DNA of 64,000 bases from Candidozyma auris (Eukaryota > Ascomycota > Pichiomycetes > Serinales > Metschnikowiaceae): assembly GCF_003013715.1 (NCBI RefSeq), contig NC_072812.1:2294001-2358000 (forward strand), given 5' to 3'. Under the pieces are notes generated by a model. It saw nothing but the letters and a program-made list of their open reading frames with translations, was not told the DNA's origin and made no database searches. The number at the start of each line of letters is the position of its first letter. The first letter of the stretch is position 1. A program made the translations under genes and the position numbers. Below are positions 39,464 to 50,288 of this stretch, piece by piece.

Positions 39464-39493
39464 ATTCGGTTGCAAATTAGGCCCTCAAAATAC

Positions 39494-40603
39494 TTACTGT
39501 AGCTTCTTGGCTTCGTCAGCCTTCTTCGTTCCCTTTTCAATCTTCTTGTCACCGCCCTCCTTTCTTAAGTCCACTAGCTTCTGAATGTCTTCGTCGCTAT
39601 GCATCAATCCAAAGCGACGGAACTGCTTGATGCAGGCGTTCAACTCCTCGGTGCCCTTACCCTCAATGTGCTTTTCGAACACCTCTCCGAGCTTGACAAA
39701 CAATTCGTAGCTCAACACCCACTTGTCGCTGGTGATGTCACTTATCTTGTTATCCTTGGAAAGGGGAGTGTCGAAACCTTCACCTTCTCCAAGCCACACA
39801 CCCAACTTCTTCAATTTGTTGAACAAACCGGCCTGGTGCGCAGGCACCATACCGCCATGTTCCTTGATTTTGTACTCCCTGTAGGCCTCAGCGTACTCAT
39901 CTGGGGTAGCACGTCTCGAGCCGGTCCACCCAAGCTCAAGCAACTTCTCCTTGGTGATTTCTACGTCCTTGGAGTACCTGAACTTTCTAGGGTTGAAAAG
40001 ACCAACGTGAACAACGAAAAACACAACAATAATCTTCAAAACATGAAAGGCAAAGAACACACACTGGCCGCCAATAGAAACAGGCTCTTGCACGTCCTTA
40101 ATCACGGCGTCGGCAATGTGGCCGTAGCCAAATTTCGTGGCGATGAACGCGATGAAATTAGACGCCTGGTTGGTTAAACAGATGCCCGGAGTAGGCGACA
40201 CGAAATCAGGCAAATCCGTATAGAGCCACACAAACAAAAAAGTGACAAAGCTATAGAATCTGAAGTAATTGAACTCCCACACAGGCATGATCAACTGGCC
40301 CGGCCAGCAGTGTCTGGCCACAAGATCATCCATAGCGACATTCTTCTGAAATTTCTTCTGGTCTGTCTCGTAACTAAATAGCAAGGCACCATCCTCGGTC
40401 AAATAACCTGGAGAGGTGGAAACCTGGAACGCTTTGGGCTTTGACGAGTAAAACAAGTTGGGTCTAAGCGAGATGGGCAAAGTTTCAAAGATGCGAAGCA
40501 AGTCTCTGAATCTCGACAGCGTGGCCACCTGGAAACAGTAATCTTTCTCAAGATCGTCGTTGAATCTCACGTATACCTCCAAGGCCGATTGTTCTTTGGA
40601 CAT
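39494..40603 (-). CDS. GSF2: ER protein Gsf2-like
   Basis: Gsf2 is an ER membrane protein of yeast that helps export of hexose transporters such as Hxt1 and Gal2 and so affects glucose repression. The 369-residue product matches its layout. A soluble N-terminus begins LEVYVRFNDDLEKDYCFQV. PGYLTEDGALLF and the segment HCWPGQLIMPVWEFNYFRFY precede the first membrane helix, and LYTDLPDFVSPTPGICLTNQ (about 128-147) is nearly identical to the yeast protein. A second helix region lies around 175-200, then a cytosolic Lys-rich C-terminus. The tail ends EAKKLQ, a KKXX ER-retrieval signal. Confidence 0.85.
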   Translation of the reverse strand: MSKEQSALEVYVRFNDDLEKDYCFQVATLSRFRDLLRIFETLPISLRPNLFYSSKPKAFQVSTSPGYLTEDGALLFSYETDQKKFQKNVAMDDLVARHCWPGQLIMPVWEFNYFRFYSFVTFLFVWLYTDLPDFVSPTPGICLTNQASNFIAFIATKFGYGHIADAVIKDVQEPVSIGGQCVFFAFHVLKIIVVFFVVHVGLFNPRKFRYSKDVEITKEKLLELGWTGSRRATPDEYAEAYREYKIKEHGGMVPAHQAGLFNKLKKLGVWLGEGEGFDTPLSKDNKISDITSDKWVLSYELFVKLGEVFEKHIEGKGTEELNACIKQFRRFGLMHSDEDIQKLVDLRKEGGDKKIEKGTKKADEAKKLQ

Positions 40604-43310
40604 GGTGGATTTGGAGGAAAAAAAGAAGTAGTGTTGGGGAAAAGAGTAGAATGGGTGAAAAGTTGAAAGGTGTACTCAGTGCGGAATGGCCACCACTCCA
40701 CCGTGCAGACTCTTTGTGGGGGAATGCGTGGACACAGAAGAAAAGTGGACACTATGGGCACGAAATGACCACTGAAAATTGGGACTTGGACAAAGGCATT
40801 TTATGAAGATAGTGTTAAGTGTGGTCTCATATTTTCTCCTTCGTATATTGATGCTTTCTGGAGATTCCATGGACGTGAATCGTGGTATGGTGACTGAAGT
40901 CCGAGTATTATCCAGGACTGGCTGCAAACTTTTGCCCCGCCTTTGTACGGGTGGGATGAGGTCGTTTTTGAAGACAAGCGTTTAGAATAGTGTTGTAAAC
41001 ATTTGTATTTTTTTTTTCTCCCTGTGAATGTTGTTATTTAGACACAATTCTGAGTTTAATGGTAATTGCTTCGAGATTCAAAGGTAGCTTCAGATGGGAT
41101 CTTTGAGAGAGGTCTCATGATGCGGACCATGCATCGGTGAAAGACCGAGGGAACTTGTTTAACATCAGGCTACGAGGAACACAATGTGAAGTAAGGTATA
41201 GGCTCTCGTACTTATAACGGATTGGAGCTCTCTGAAAACTGACGTAATCGGGTAAGATGAGGACCAGTGTCATAGCGAAATTTAGTACTGAAACACACAG
41301 GTGAGTGGATAAATAGTACTCTAGACAGAGTTTTCACGGAAATGAGGAAGTTTCTCATGCCTTCATGACCTCCATTCTTCACTAAAGCATGGATTCCTAG
41401 AGAAAAATGTGTTTGCTCGTATACACTAGTAGTTTGTGCTGTTGATAGTGAAGAACCGGAATCACCGGTTAAAAAAAAAGGCTACAGCAGCTGCTGAAAC
41501 TGCCAAAGATGTCAATTCTGAAGCACGTGGAGATGTAGATTCTTCTTTACTACTTCTCACTAAGATTGTGTGCTGATTATCTGATAGAGGCCCATCTGAA
41601 CTCTTAAATGCTAAGCATGCTAGACAACGTCTCAGCTGTGCACTGAACAATGGCGGCACAATTTGACGGAAGCTCTCTAGTATTGCTGCCTAGAAACAAT
41701 CTATGACTTTTGTGGCACAAGATTGGACGTGACAAAAGTCTTTGTCGTTAGTGTTTGTACCACTGAAGAACAAACGGGCCAGAGTTTGAGATCTACTCCA
41801 GTCTACGTTCACTGGCTGAATACTACCTGTATAGCAATATCATGCACCCCAGACCTCTTGGCCAAATTTACTTCTCAAAGACATGGATCCCAGCAAACTT
41901 TATGAAGACGGAATCCAGCAAGACTACCATGAGCTACAAGTAGACTTAACGTACGACATTCTGAAGACCAAGCTTTTGTCTCTCACAAGACTACTTGGCA
42001 GACGCGTCATAAGGTGCCTGCTGTAGTGCTTTGCGCCGGCTTCTTCCCGTCTATTCACTTCTATTTTTGGAGCCGCCAATGCTGACTGCTTGCATTCAGA
42101 TCATCGTGGTGTCAGAGGCTTGGTTTCGTAACCAGGTCGTAAATTTTAGCCCACAATAGGCTCAATGCGACGATCTCGTTAAGCCACCCGTCACCAGACG
42201 CTGTGCGGTTCCAAAGGTAAGCACGATAGAGAAGAGGAATGAACGTAAGACGTCAAAAATCATATAATCCATATTCGGGAAAATCACGAAAACACGCCAC
42301 ACGCTCCGCAGCAGCCATCACCACCGCCTCGGGAATTTCGGGCGAGTGCCTACGTCAAGCAGGTAGTGGGACAAAACGTTATCGCAGCCAGCGGAAGTCA
42401 AAAGCGCAAATCGATAGAGACGAGGGTTGAAGGTAGAACGTAATGTAGTTTTGGTATGCTAAGTGGAACCCCTAACGCAAGCGATTTAAAAATGTCTTCT
42501 CTAGAACTCCTTGAGCGATTTGGAAATCGCTTCTTTAGTTGATTGACTTTACGCTTTTTACATAGAGAGGGCCGTTTCTCGCTTAATTAGCGGGAAAGAG
42601 CAGAAAAAGTATAACCGAGAGAAGAACGTAAAATAACGAGACCAAAGCTCAAAGCAGTAACAGGACCACGTACGAAAGCAAGCAAATACAAACGCAAAAA
42701 TAATAATAATAATAATAAAAAAAAAAAGACGAGAATAAAGCAAAACAAATCAATGCTAAATAAAGACCACAAGTCCACCAGCATCGTATTGTTGCCATTA
42801 TTTTTTTTTTTTTTTTCTTTTCGCCTACTGCGCCTTCCAGCACCCTCCCGCGCCCACGCCCTTTTTTCGTTTGTTGCCCTAGTTCCAAATCAGGCGTGTT
42901 CGCGGCGTCTCTGCCAAAGGCCTCCCGATCTCCTAAAGCCCCAGCCAAGCCCACCCGCTGCCACCGATATACGAGCACAACTCAAGGCAAAAGTAAATTT
43001 TTGGGCAAGGATAGGAAAGACACTTTTGACAATTAAAGCTCACCAAACACTTTTTAAGTAAAATCTGGCATTCTGGCCCGTGGCTGTGTGGTGGGCTGCC
43101 TGAGACATGGAACAGGCGTGGTGTTTTGCATTGCCTGAGAACGGCCGCTGGAGGTGCTCGCGGGAAAATTTTTGCACCCAACCGTTCAGGCTGTGTTTCC
43201 CATTCCTGGCGTATATTACCGCGGGGGCCGCTGCCTCCCTCCTGCTTGGCTTTCTCCTCTTCTTTCTCTTTCTCTTCCAACGTTTCCCAGCATCTGCTTT
43301 TTCACTCGCT
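40604..43310. other. 2.7-kb divergent intergenic region
   Basis: Between GSF2 and the GAS1/PHR-type gene. It contains element 9 at 40919 and a one-mismatch copy TGGCTGCGATA near 42390 (minus strand). There are runs of T at 41009-41019, an AATAAT repeat and A tract at about 42698-42728, and a T tract at 42801-42816. No tRNA or supported gene is seen. A 5' extension of the next frame (43107-43310) is not considered coding. Confidence 0.5.
40919..40928 (+). promoter_or_regulatory. TGGCTGCRAA element 9 (10 of 11)
   Basis: TGGCTGCAAA followed by C, 316 bp upstream of the GSF2 start. Confidence 0.5.
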
Positions 43311-44972
43311 ATGCTCTTTAGCTCGTTGCTCGCCACCGCAGTGGCCCTTGGCTCTGCCTCTGCCGCCTTGCCTGAGATCGAAGTTGTAGGCAACAAGTTC
43401 TACTTCTCCAATAATGGCTCCCAGTTCTTGATGAGAGGCATTGCCTACCAACAAGACACTGTCAACCTCACTTCCTCCGATGGTTACGTCGACCCATTGG
43501 CCGACCCAGACACTTGTAAGAGAGACATTCCTTACTTGCAAGACTTGAACACCAACATCATCAGAGTGTACGCCTTGGACCCCACCAAGGACCACACCGA
43601 GTGTATGAAGGCGTTGGACGATGCCGGTATCTATGTCATTGCCGACTTGTCCGAGCCAAAGAACTCCATCAACAGAGACAGCCCTGCGTGGAACACCAAG
43701 TTGTTGGAGAGATACACCACCGTCGTGGACGCTTTCCACAACTACACCAACATCTTGGGTTTCTTTGCCGGTAACGAGGTTACCAACGAGGCCAACAACA
43801 CCGTTGCTTCTGCTTACGTGAAGGCCGCCGTTCGAGACACTAAGGCCTACCTCAAGGAGAAGAACTACAGATCGATCCCCGTGGGTTACTCTGCCAACGA
43901 CGACATTGCCATCAGAGTGGAGCTTGCTGACTACTTTGCCTGTGGCTCTGAGGACGAAAGAGCAGACTTTTTCGGTATCAACATGTACTCGTGGTGCGGT
44001 TCTTCTACCTGGGAAGAATCTGGCTACAAGAACCTCACCCAGTACTACGAGAACTTGGGCATTCCAATTTTCTTCTCTGAATACGGTTGTAACGAGGTGC
44101 AGCCAAGAAAGTTCCAGGAGGTCGGCACGATCTACTCTAGCAAGATGACCGACACATGGTCCGGTGGTATTGTCTACATGTACTTCCAGGAGACTAATAA
44201 CTACGGTCTTGTTACTGTTTCTGGCTCTCTGGTTTCCACCATGGATGACTACAAGTACTACAAGTCTGAGATCCATTCGATTTCTCCATCGTATGCTTCG
44301 ATCAACACTGCCTCTGCTTCTGCCAGCGCTACGGTGACCTCTTGCCCTGCTGTCAACAACGTCTGGAGAGCTGCCACGGCTTTGCCTCCTACTCCTGACT
44401 CAGACATCTGTGAGTGTATGGACAAGTCCTTGACCTGTGTCATCAAGGACAGTGTTGACTCTGACGACTATACTGAGCTTTTCAGCTACCTCTGTGGCTC
44501 TGACTCTGGTATTTCTTGCGACGGTATCAGCGGTAACGCTACTACCGGTAAGTATGGTGCTTACTCTGCTTGCGAGTCCAAGCAGAAATTGAACTTCCTC
44601 CTTAACTTGTACTACAAGGAAAACGGCTCGAAGGACTCTGCCTGTGACTTCAGCGGCTCTGCTACAACCCAGTCTGCCACCACTGCTTCCTCTTGTTCTG
44701 CCTACATCTCTAGCGCTGGTGAGTCTGGTCTTGGTACTGTGACTGGCAACATTCTCAATGCTAGCGGAACTTCTGGCTCTGGATCTGGATCTGGCTCTGG
44801 CTCTAGCTCCAAATCCGGTTCCAAATCCGGGTCTTCTTCTGGCTCCACCAGCTCTTCTAGCTCTAGTTCGGGCTCCAAGAGCGGTGCTTCCCGTGCTTCC
44901 GCCTCCACCAACACTGCCTTGTTGATGATCGGCTCCTTCATATTCGTGACCTTGAGCTTGATCATGGTTTAG
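43311..44972 (+). CDS. GPI-anchored beta-1,3-glucanosyltransferase, GH72 (Gas1/Phr type)
   Basis: Cell-wall enzyme that cuts beta-1,3-glucan and transfers the new end to another chain. The 553-residue protein has a signal peptide (1-19, MLFSSLLATAVALGSASAAL). The GH72 domain begins VVGNKFYFSNNGSQFLMRGIAYQ, with catalytic Glu156 (GNEVTN) and Glu257 (FSEYGCN). A Cys-rich X8/CBM43 module covers about 345-440 (CPAVNNVWRAATALPPTPD). A Ser/Gly-rich stalk follows, then a hydrophobic GPI-attachment tail. The length is that of Candida Phr1/Phr2 (about 548), and the X8 module places it in the GAS1/GAS2-like subfamily. Which of PHR1, PHR2 or PGA4 it corresponds to cannot be decided. The frame extends to 43107, but only the ATG at 43311 puts the signal peptide first. 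Confidence 0.93.
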   Translation: MLFSSLLATAVALGSASAALPEIEVVGNKFYFSNNGSQFLMRGIAYQQDTVNLTSSDGYVDPLADPDTCKRDIPYLQDLNTNIIRVYALDPTKDHTECMKALDDAGIYVIADLSEPKNSINRDSPAWNTKLLERYTTVVDAFHNYTNILGFFAGNEVTNEANNTVASAYVKAAVRDTKAYLKEKNYRSIPVGYSANDDIAIRVELADYFACGSEDERADFFGINMYSWCGSSTWEESGYKNLTQYYENLGIPIFFSEYGCNEVQPRKFQEVGTIYSSKMTDTWSGGIVYMYFQETNNYGLVTVSGSLVSTMDDYKYYKSEIHSISPSYASINTASASASATVTSCPAVNNVWRAATALPPTPDSDICECMDKSLTCVIKDSVDSDDYTELFSYLCGSDSGISCDGISGNATTGKYGAYSACESKQKLNFLLNLYYKENGSKDSACDFSGSATTQSATTASSCSAYISSAGESGLGTVTGNILNASGTSGSGSGSGSGSSSKSGSKSGSSSGSTSSSSSSSGSKSGASRASASTNTALLMIGSFIFVTLSLIMV

Positions 44973-45056
44973 TATTCCCATGTTTAAGATGATATTTCAA
45001 TAGATAAAGAGATGATATTCTATCATTAATGCTATGTAAGATTTCGTTAGGTACAA

Positions 45057-46892
45057 TTAGCTGTCTTCGCAGACCATCTTTCTGATTTCCCAAAAATAGT
45101 CCCCCGTAAATTTATTGTGCCTGTTCAACCGATACTGCTCCTTTGGGGCAAACCATGTATGTGTCTTTCTCCTGATTTTGGCTTCTTCTTTCTCAAACCT
45201 GCTGAGATTTCTTACCAGAAGCTGGAATTCCGCCTCAACGTTCTGTCGACCGATTGCAGAACTTCGATCACTCGAAGTGGTCAGAATGGTGCGCTGTGTA
45301 AACGTACTCACACCCCTTCCTTGGATATCAAAGTTAAACTGTGGCTGACTGTACTGGGGAATGTCATTCGGCTCTAAATCGGGCAAGTCTTCAAATATTC
45401 TCTCATTTTCCATATCATCTTCGTCAGTGTTGATCCATCGTAGATTTTCAGCATCATATCTCATGTTACCCTGGACCTCCTCCATTCTCGTTTGGAAATC
45501 CTGCTTTCTAATTAATCCAGGCTTTTTAGCTTGCTGCTGGTTTTCGTATTCCTCAAAACGTACTAAATCGTGTTCATTGCCTTCCCACCGTTGGTTTGCA
45601 TGATTGTACTTCATTTTTCCGTTAGCATTCACAGCTGGCACATTATTGCCTTGATTCAAAAACTTCACTAGGCCGACACCCCTTCGTTTGCTTGCGGAAT
45701 CACGAGTGAAGTTCTTGTTCTTTTTTGGACTTGTATTAAGCTTTTTCTGCCTCTCGGTAATTTCCATATACTTTTCGAGTAGTTCCTTTTTACGAAGCTC
45801 CATATCACGATTGATTTCATCGTCATTTTTTTGAGGCTTGGACTGTTGATGGAAAGAAGGCATACGGTTTAGCCTCTTGATGATATCATTATCGTCATTG
45901 AAAAGAGGATGATTGCTTCTTGAAGCTCCATTGAGATCCATGGTAGATTTAAATTTTGTCGGTCTCGAAGGCTCCAACGATTTCGGAAAATTCGGCATCA
46001 GCATCTCCCTCTCTAGGGTTCGACTTTTTGAGCTTGATCTTACGGATCGGTGAAGCTTAGAAATCTCCAAGTCAAGAGGCTGGTCGAGCTCAAAGCCGTC
46101 CTCAAAGGCTTCATCATCATCACGCGTGTACTCATAATTGACGGTACCGTCATTCTCCAATGCATCAAGATGATTCGGATTCGTTGGCAGGAATCCGTTG
46201 TGATCTTTCAATTTTAGGGTATTAACATCAGCTTGCTTGAGCTTCTTGTAACGCTCATACATCTCAGCTTCCTCCTTCTCTGCTTGTCGCTGCAACTCCT
46301 CCCTTTTTGTCGACAATACTTGACCTGCCTTACTTAAGTTAGCAGAGTTCGAGCGACCACCACTACTGTATATTCCGCTTTCCTCTTTTCCAAAAATATC
46401 GTCAATCTCTTCCTCGAAATCACCGTCGTCCAACTCGGACGTCAACCCTGTGTCCGTTCCTTCGCTATAGTCGCTGAGGGATCTTCTCCGTATTGGCGAT
46501 GTATTAGATGCCGTTCCTGGAGAAGGATTTGCCTTAGGCGTAACGAAAGCTTGGTTCTGCTTGAGTAAATTTCGAGGATTGAACACATCATTTGCATCAA
46601 AATCCTTGTCGAAGGACAAATGCTCTTCTTGAGGTTCCACAAATTTCATCATAAAGCCAGGCGAAAGTGATGGCTTTTGACTAATTGATTTGCTTGGAGG
46701 TCTTGGATCGATTTTCTTATGTGGAGAAAGCCGTAGAGTGCCGAATTCATCTTCAAGTCCAAATAAGTCGTCGTTTTGAGTGGGTCTAAGCGTGGGGAAT
46801 CCATCTGTTTCAATTTCAAGTTCGTCTTCACTTAACTCCTTATGGCTAGCTAGTTTGGCCAGTTTTTGTCGAGATATTCGATCTCGGTTCAT
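45057..46892 (-). CDS. BFA1: Mitotic exit network GAP subunit Bfa1/Byr4
   Basis: With Bub2, Bfa1 forms the GTPase-activating complex that holds Tem1 inactive at the spindle pole until the spindle is positioned. The 611-residue protein is largely disordered and charged. The conserved part is C-terminal. It has two Byr4-type boxes, GKMKYNHANQRWEGNEHDLVRFEEY (about 418-442) and GNMRYDAENLRWINTDED (about 470-487). After these come an acidic patch and the terminal RKTHTWFAPKEQYRLNRHNKFTGDYFWEIRKMV, typical of the family. A helical Lys/Glu segment lies at about 190-225. It is downstream of and convergent with the GH72 gene (84-bp gap). Confidence 0.85.
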   Translation of the reverse strand: MNRDRISRQKLAKLASHKELSEDELEIETDGFPTLRPTQNDDLFGLEDEFGTLRLSPHKKIDPRPPSKSISQKPSLSPGFMMKFVEPQEEHLSFDKDFDANDVFNPRNLLKQNQAFVTPKANPSPGTASNTSPIRRRSLSDYSEGTDTGLTSELDDGDFEEEIDDIFGKEESGIYSSGGRSNSANLSKAGQVLSTKREELQRQAEKEEAEMYERYKKLKQADVNTLKLKDHNGFLPTNPNHLDALENDGTVNYEYTRDDDEAFEDGFELDQPLDLEISKLHRSVRSSSKSRTLEREMLMPNFPKSLEPSRPTKFKSTMDLNGASRSNHPLFNDDNDIIKRLNRMPSFHQQSKPQKNDDEINRDMELRKKELLEKYMEITERQKKLNTSPKKNKNFTRDSASKRRGVGLVKFLNQGNNVPAVNANGKMKYNHANQRWEGNEHDLVRFEEYENQQQAKKPGLIRKQDFQTRMEEVQGNMRYDAENLRWINTDEDDMENERIFEDLPDLEPNDIPQYSQPQFNFDIQGRGVSTFTQRTILTTSSDRSSAIGRQNVEAEFQLLVRNLSRFEKEEAKIRRKTHTWFAPKEQYRLNRHNKFTGDYFWEIRKMVCEDS

Positions 46893-47971
46893 CTTAGTGG
46901 CGTCAAGTACTACAGTTCAATGCTGTGAAGTTTGATCGCCTCAGAGAGAAACATAAACAGATGTCACGCCTCTGTACACCACCAATGCATGGAAGTTGTT
47001 GCACCCCAATGCGGCTTCCACAATTCAGGCCATTGTGCGAAGCTATTCATTTGAAAGGTGAATACAAAAAAAAAGTTCAAGAATGCCCCTGTATCGCTCT
47101 AACTTTGATAATTGGACGGAGGGTCTCATGGACAGTTGTATTAAGACCCATTCCTTGAACCCTTACAGTAGTGCTAACGGAAATCGCTAGAAGGAGCAGT
47201 CACTATAGCAGCTAACACAGTATTAAAGAGAGGTACTCTTAAAGAGCAAAAGACTTGTGGCGTTTCTGGAGATTTGAAAGAACTGAAAGCTTGAGATTGC
47301 TCCATGATTTGACCAGAATAAATTTGTTGAGTGAAATTTGTCCGACCATCATCAACGTGAGGGGGGAGCTGATTGGACCCTAGTAGTTTCTATCAGATGA
47401 ATTGACAAATTAGTGAAAGTAGCTTGCACAATTTATCAAAGCTCATTTCTGTTGGCTTCAAGGAGTTCGTCCCGTGGAGAATAAAGAGAACGTGAATAAG
47501 ACAGAGTTTCAAACGATGTACCACAAGTATATACCAAGGCAAAAGAGCATGAATATTTGTGACGACCGGCTCCAGAGTGATTGCAGTTACTGCAACGAAT
47601 TTAACAAGCCAAGCATCCCCTGTACATCTTTGGGAGGTCGTAGTTACTTATGCTTCAATGGATTATATAAAAAAAAAGACTCAAATACTGAGCCATACAA
47701 GGATGTAGCTGGAGCGCAAATCTCCTGTGAACAGAAGCCTTCTATAAATTGGCAGGTTCTTGCAAGATAGCATAGGACAGGTCAGACGGAGGAAATTTCA
47801 GATAGATGATCATTGTACAAAGTGACCATACAAATTGCAAAACGTCCCATCGAAATTCATAACAAAGAAGAGAGTGAAGAGGGTTCTAGGAAAAAGCTTC
47901 TGCCCGCCAGGGTAATTCAGACTCCGTAAGGCATAATCGAAGCAAAAGGCGAGTAGGAGAGGCAAAAAGAA

Positions 47972-48044
47972 TGCCTTCAGCCAGATTCGAACTGACGATC
48001 TCCTCATTACTAGTGAGGTGCCTTACCAACTTGGCCATAAAGGC
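47972..48044 (-). tRNA. tRNA-Thr(AGT)
   Basis: 73-nt cloverleaf without intron. The acceptor GCCTTTA pairs with TGAAGGC (one G-U), D stem GCC/GGC, anticodon stem CCTCA/TGAGG with loop CTAGTAA (anticodon AGT), and T arm GTCAG-TTCGAAT-CTGGC; discriminator A. It closely resembles yeast tRNA-Thr(AGU), and the A- and B-box sequences are intact. Confidence 0.95.
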
Positions 48045-48110
48045 GTTGGATGTGTGTTGAAGTCGCACTTTTTCTGCCATGAATGGTATATTGTGCTGTC
48101 TTTCTGATGA

Positions 48111-48121
48111 TTTTGCAGCCA
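48111..48121 (-). promoter_or_regulatory. TGGCTGCRAAA element 10
   Basis: Exact TGGCTGCAAAA on the minus strand, 67 bp upstream of the tRNA-Thr 5' end. Confidence 0.6.
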
Positions 48122-48837
48122 TACAGGTCGTATTGTGAACAGTATCATTGATTAGGGTGTCTTGGAACACGTAGATAACTCTGAGCCAAAAAATATGCCA
48201 ATTTGAAATGGTCTCTTTGATACATGGAATTCGAAGTAAAGAAGAAGAAGAAAGGCCCAGTTTGTTGATGCAAGAGAAGGTTTAAAATCTGGGACGTTGT
48301 CAACATGTTATTTAGCGTGCACTACCTTTTGTCTTGCATGGTGAACACTGCTCACCTAGGCATCCCGCTGTCGAGTTAGGTTCACACACAGCAGCTTTTG
48401 ACAAACTTAATTCCAAAGGCCGACACTAGGTGGGAGCGTACTCTAGAAGTTTCTATGGACATGATGACTACAGCCGTAGTCGTACGGCTTTTCGACCGAG
48501 GTATGGGGCGATCGGGTCACTGTGACTCTTCCTACTGGAAATTTCCCGTGGTTCTAATAGAAACGCCAAATAGTGTTTTACTTGGGTTAAAGTTCTTCTT
48601 GTCCCTCTCCATTAACATGTGAGTAGTTAAAAGCTTCGATTTTTCATTTTGAACTCCCGGATGCGAATTTTGCAACTGAGCATTAGATCGCGTGCATTTA
48701 TATAGCTGGACAAACATGAAGAGGGCATCTCCCGAAGTTTAGCAACACTCAAAAATCAAGATTTTGGTTTGATCTGGCTAAAAGTAGAGAAAAGTGGCCA
48801 TATTTGCAGAGCTGTTTGCGCAGTAAATAAAAAAGAA

Positions 48838-48925
48838 AGCCCGATGCGGGGCTCGAACCCGCAACCTTTTGATTGACCTTATAGTGATTAAGAGTCAAAT
48901 GCTCTACCGATTGAGCTAACCAGGC
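48838..48925 (-). tRNA. tRNA-Lys(CTT) with 15-nt intron
   Basis: 88 nt including the discriminator. Acceptor GCCTGGT/ATCGGGC has two wobble pairs; D arm is GCTC...GAGC; anticodon stem TTTGA/TCAAA; T arm GCGGG-TTCGAGC-CCCGC. The anticodon loop is CTCTTA followed by an intron of 15 nt (ATCACTATAAGGTCA) and A. The intron contains TAAG, which can pair with the anticodon CTTA, as in usual pre-tRNA folds. Removing it gives a normal 73-nt tRNA. Confidence 0.93.
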
Positions 48926-50182
48926 TTCTTGTGTTTCAAGCTTTAATTGCAAAAAATAAATCATAGCTGCAATAACCTAGAAACTCAACATCTTAAAATT
49001 TTCTTTAAGCTATATTGGTCTTGAGTTCAACTGAGGTGATTTGTGGCAATGTTTTTGCAATAAAAGGCCGAATAATTTAACCTAAGGATACGTTTTTGTC
49101 TTGTAATAAACTTATCAAGTAGTCCTGGAGTTGAAACTCTCTGAACATGTGAGGTACTTGTGTTACGGAGCTATTACGACGTGAACCCAGTTTTCCGCTC
49201 TAAAGTAAACTCAAAGAAGGTGCCACTTGTGTCTTCTCAAATCTAGCTTTATTAAAGATTATAGGCTAATAGAAAAAAAAAAAAAAAAAATAAAAAAGAG
49301 CATTTCGTTCCCTGGTAAATCACCATTTCAATGTGATTTAGGACTCCATTACCTCAATCAAAATTTTGTCTTTAAGGAAAGAAATCAAGGCAAGACTTCT
49401 GACCGTTGGTGTAAGTTAAGCACACTGCATTGTATTCCCATCTAAGCATCATGTAAAGAATATCCGAAAGAAATCCGATGCTCAAAACAGTAAGTTCTGC
49501 TTATCCAGACTATGATATCCTCTTCTGGTTAATTTAGCAACGACTGTCTGTTCATGTTTAGAAAAAAACCTTGCGATAGCATTTGAGGAAACAACTCCTC
49601 ATCGAATTAGTTTTCATCATGACGTGGTTACATGTATTCCAATCGCTTTCAAGATTCCTCGTCAAATCTATCATAGGTGACTTTTAGGTCCATCTCGGGA
49701 GAGCTGTTCTCTGGTTGCTGGGTATTGCTTTTGGAACACTTGATATATCACTTAAAAGCTCGAATTCAATGAAGACAGTTAGTCCTCCTTCATGCCATTC
49801 GACTTAGAGTTCCTGACTCCACAAATTATAAAAGTCAACAACTACTGGAGGTTGTTTTTCTTACTTTGTCGAGGTAAAGGAGTGATTCTAGCTTGCTCTT
49901 CAGTGGCGCACAAGATAGTCACTTTCTCCGATAGATTTCTGAATTCAAAACCTTTATTGTATGATTTCTCGTGATAATGTACAATGGGCACGAGTTCAAA
50001 AAATCATTTTATTTTCAACGTTTGTTAGCGATTCTTGGCGACGAAGTCGTCCACACTTCGTCTTCAAAAAGCCTTTGTAACCTTCTCCAGAATTAACCCC
50101 CGGACGCGGCTCTTTGCAAACATTACACAAATAAACTCACGCAAACAAGTAACTTCAATTGAAAATAATTAAAGGGAATTAA

Positions 50183-50185
<3 letters not shown>

Positions 50186-50213
<28 letters not shown>
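50186..50213. repeat. (TA)n dinucleotide repeat
   Basis: About 14 uninterrupted TA units in an AT-rich context. It marks the left edge of the more GC-rich block. Confidence 0.9.
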
Positions 50214-50220
<7 letters not shown>

Positions 50221-50288
50221 CATAAAGAGTTTGAGCCAGTGATAATGGTTGTAGATCAGCTGTTAAAGCATTAGACCAACACCAGCGT

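Larger units (their letters stand above)
38780..39493. other. 714-bp MET6 promoter region
   Basis: Contains a TATA box, a poly-A rich leader (38800-38832), four CACGTG boxes and element 8. The E-boxes are nearer the GSF2 3' end, 390-600 bp from the MET6 ATG. Confidence 0.6.

Noticed and set aside
43107..43310. Upstream in-frame extension of the GH72 gene
   Set aside because: It would bury the signal peptide behind 68 residues unlike any GH72 protein.
43302..44276. 324-codon open frame on the minus strand
   Set aside because: It is antisense to the GH72 gene. Again a codon-bias shadow, Val-rich and without domains.
47474..47770. 98-codon Cys-containing frame near the tRNAs
   Set aside because: It starts at GTG, has a low-quality composition and no recognised domain.
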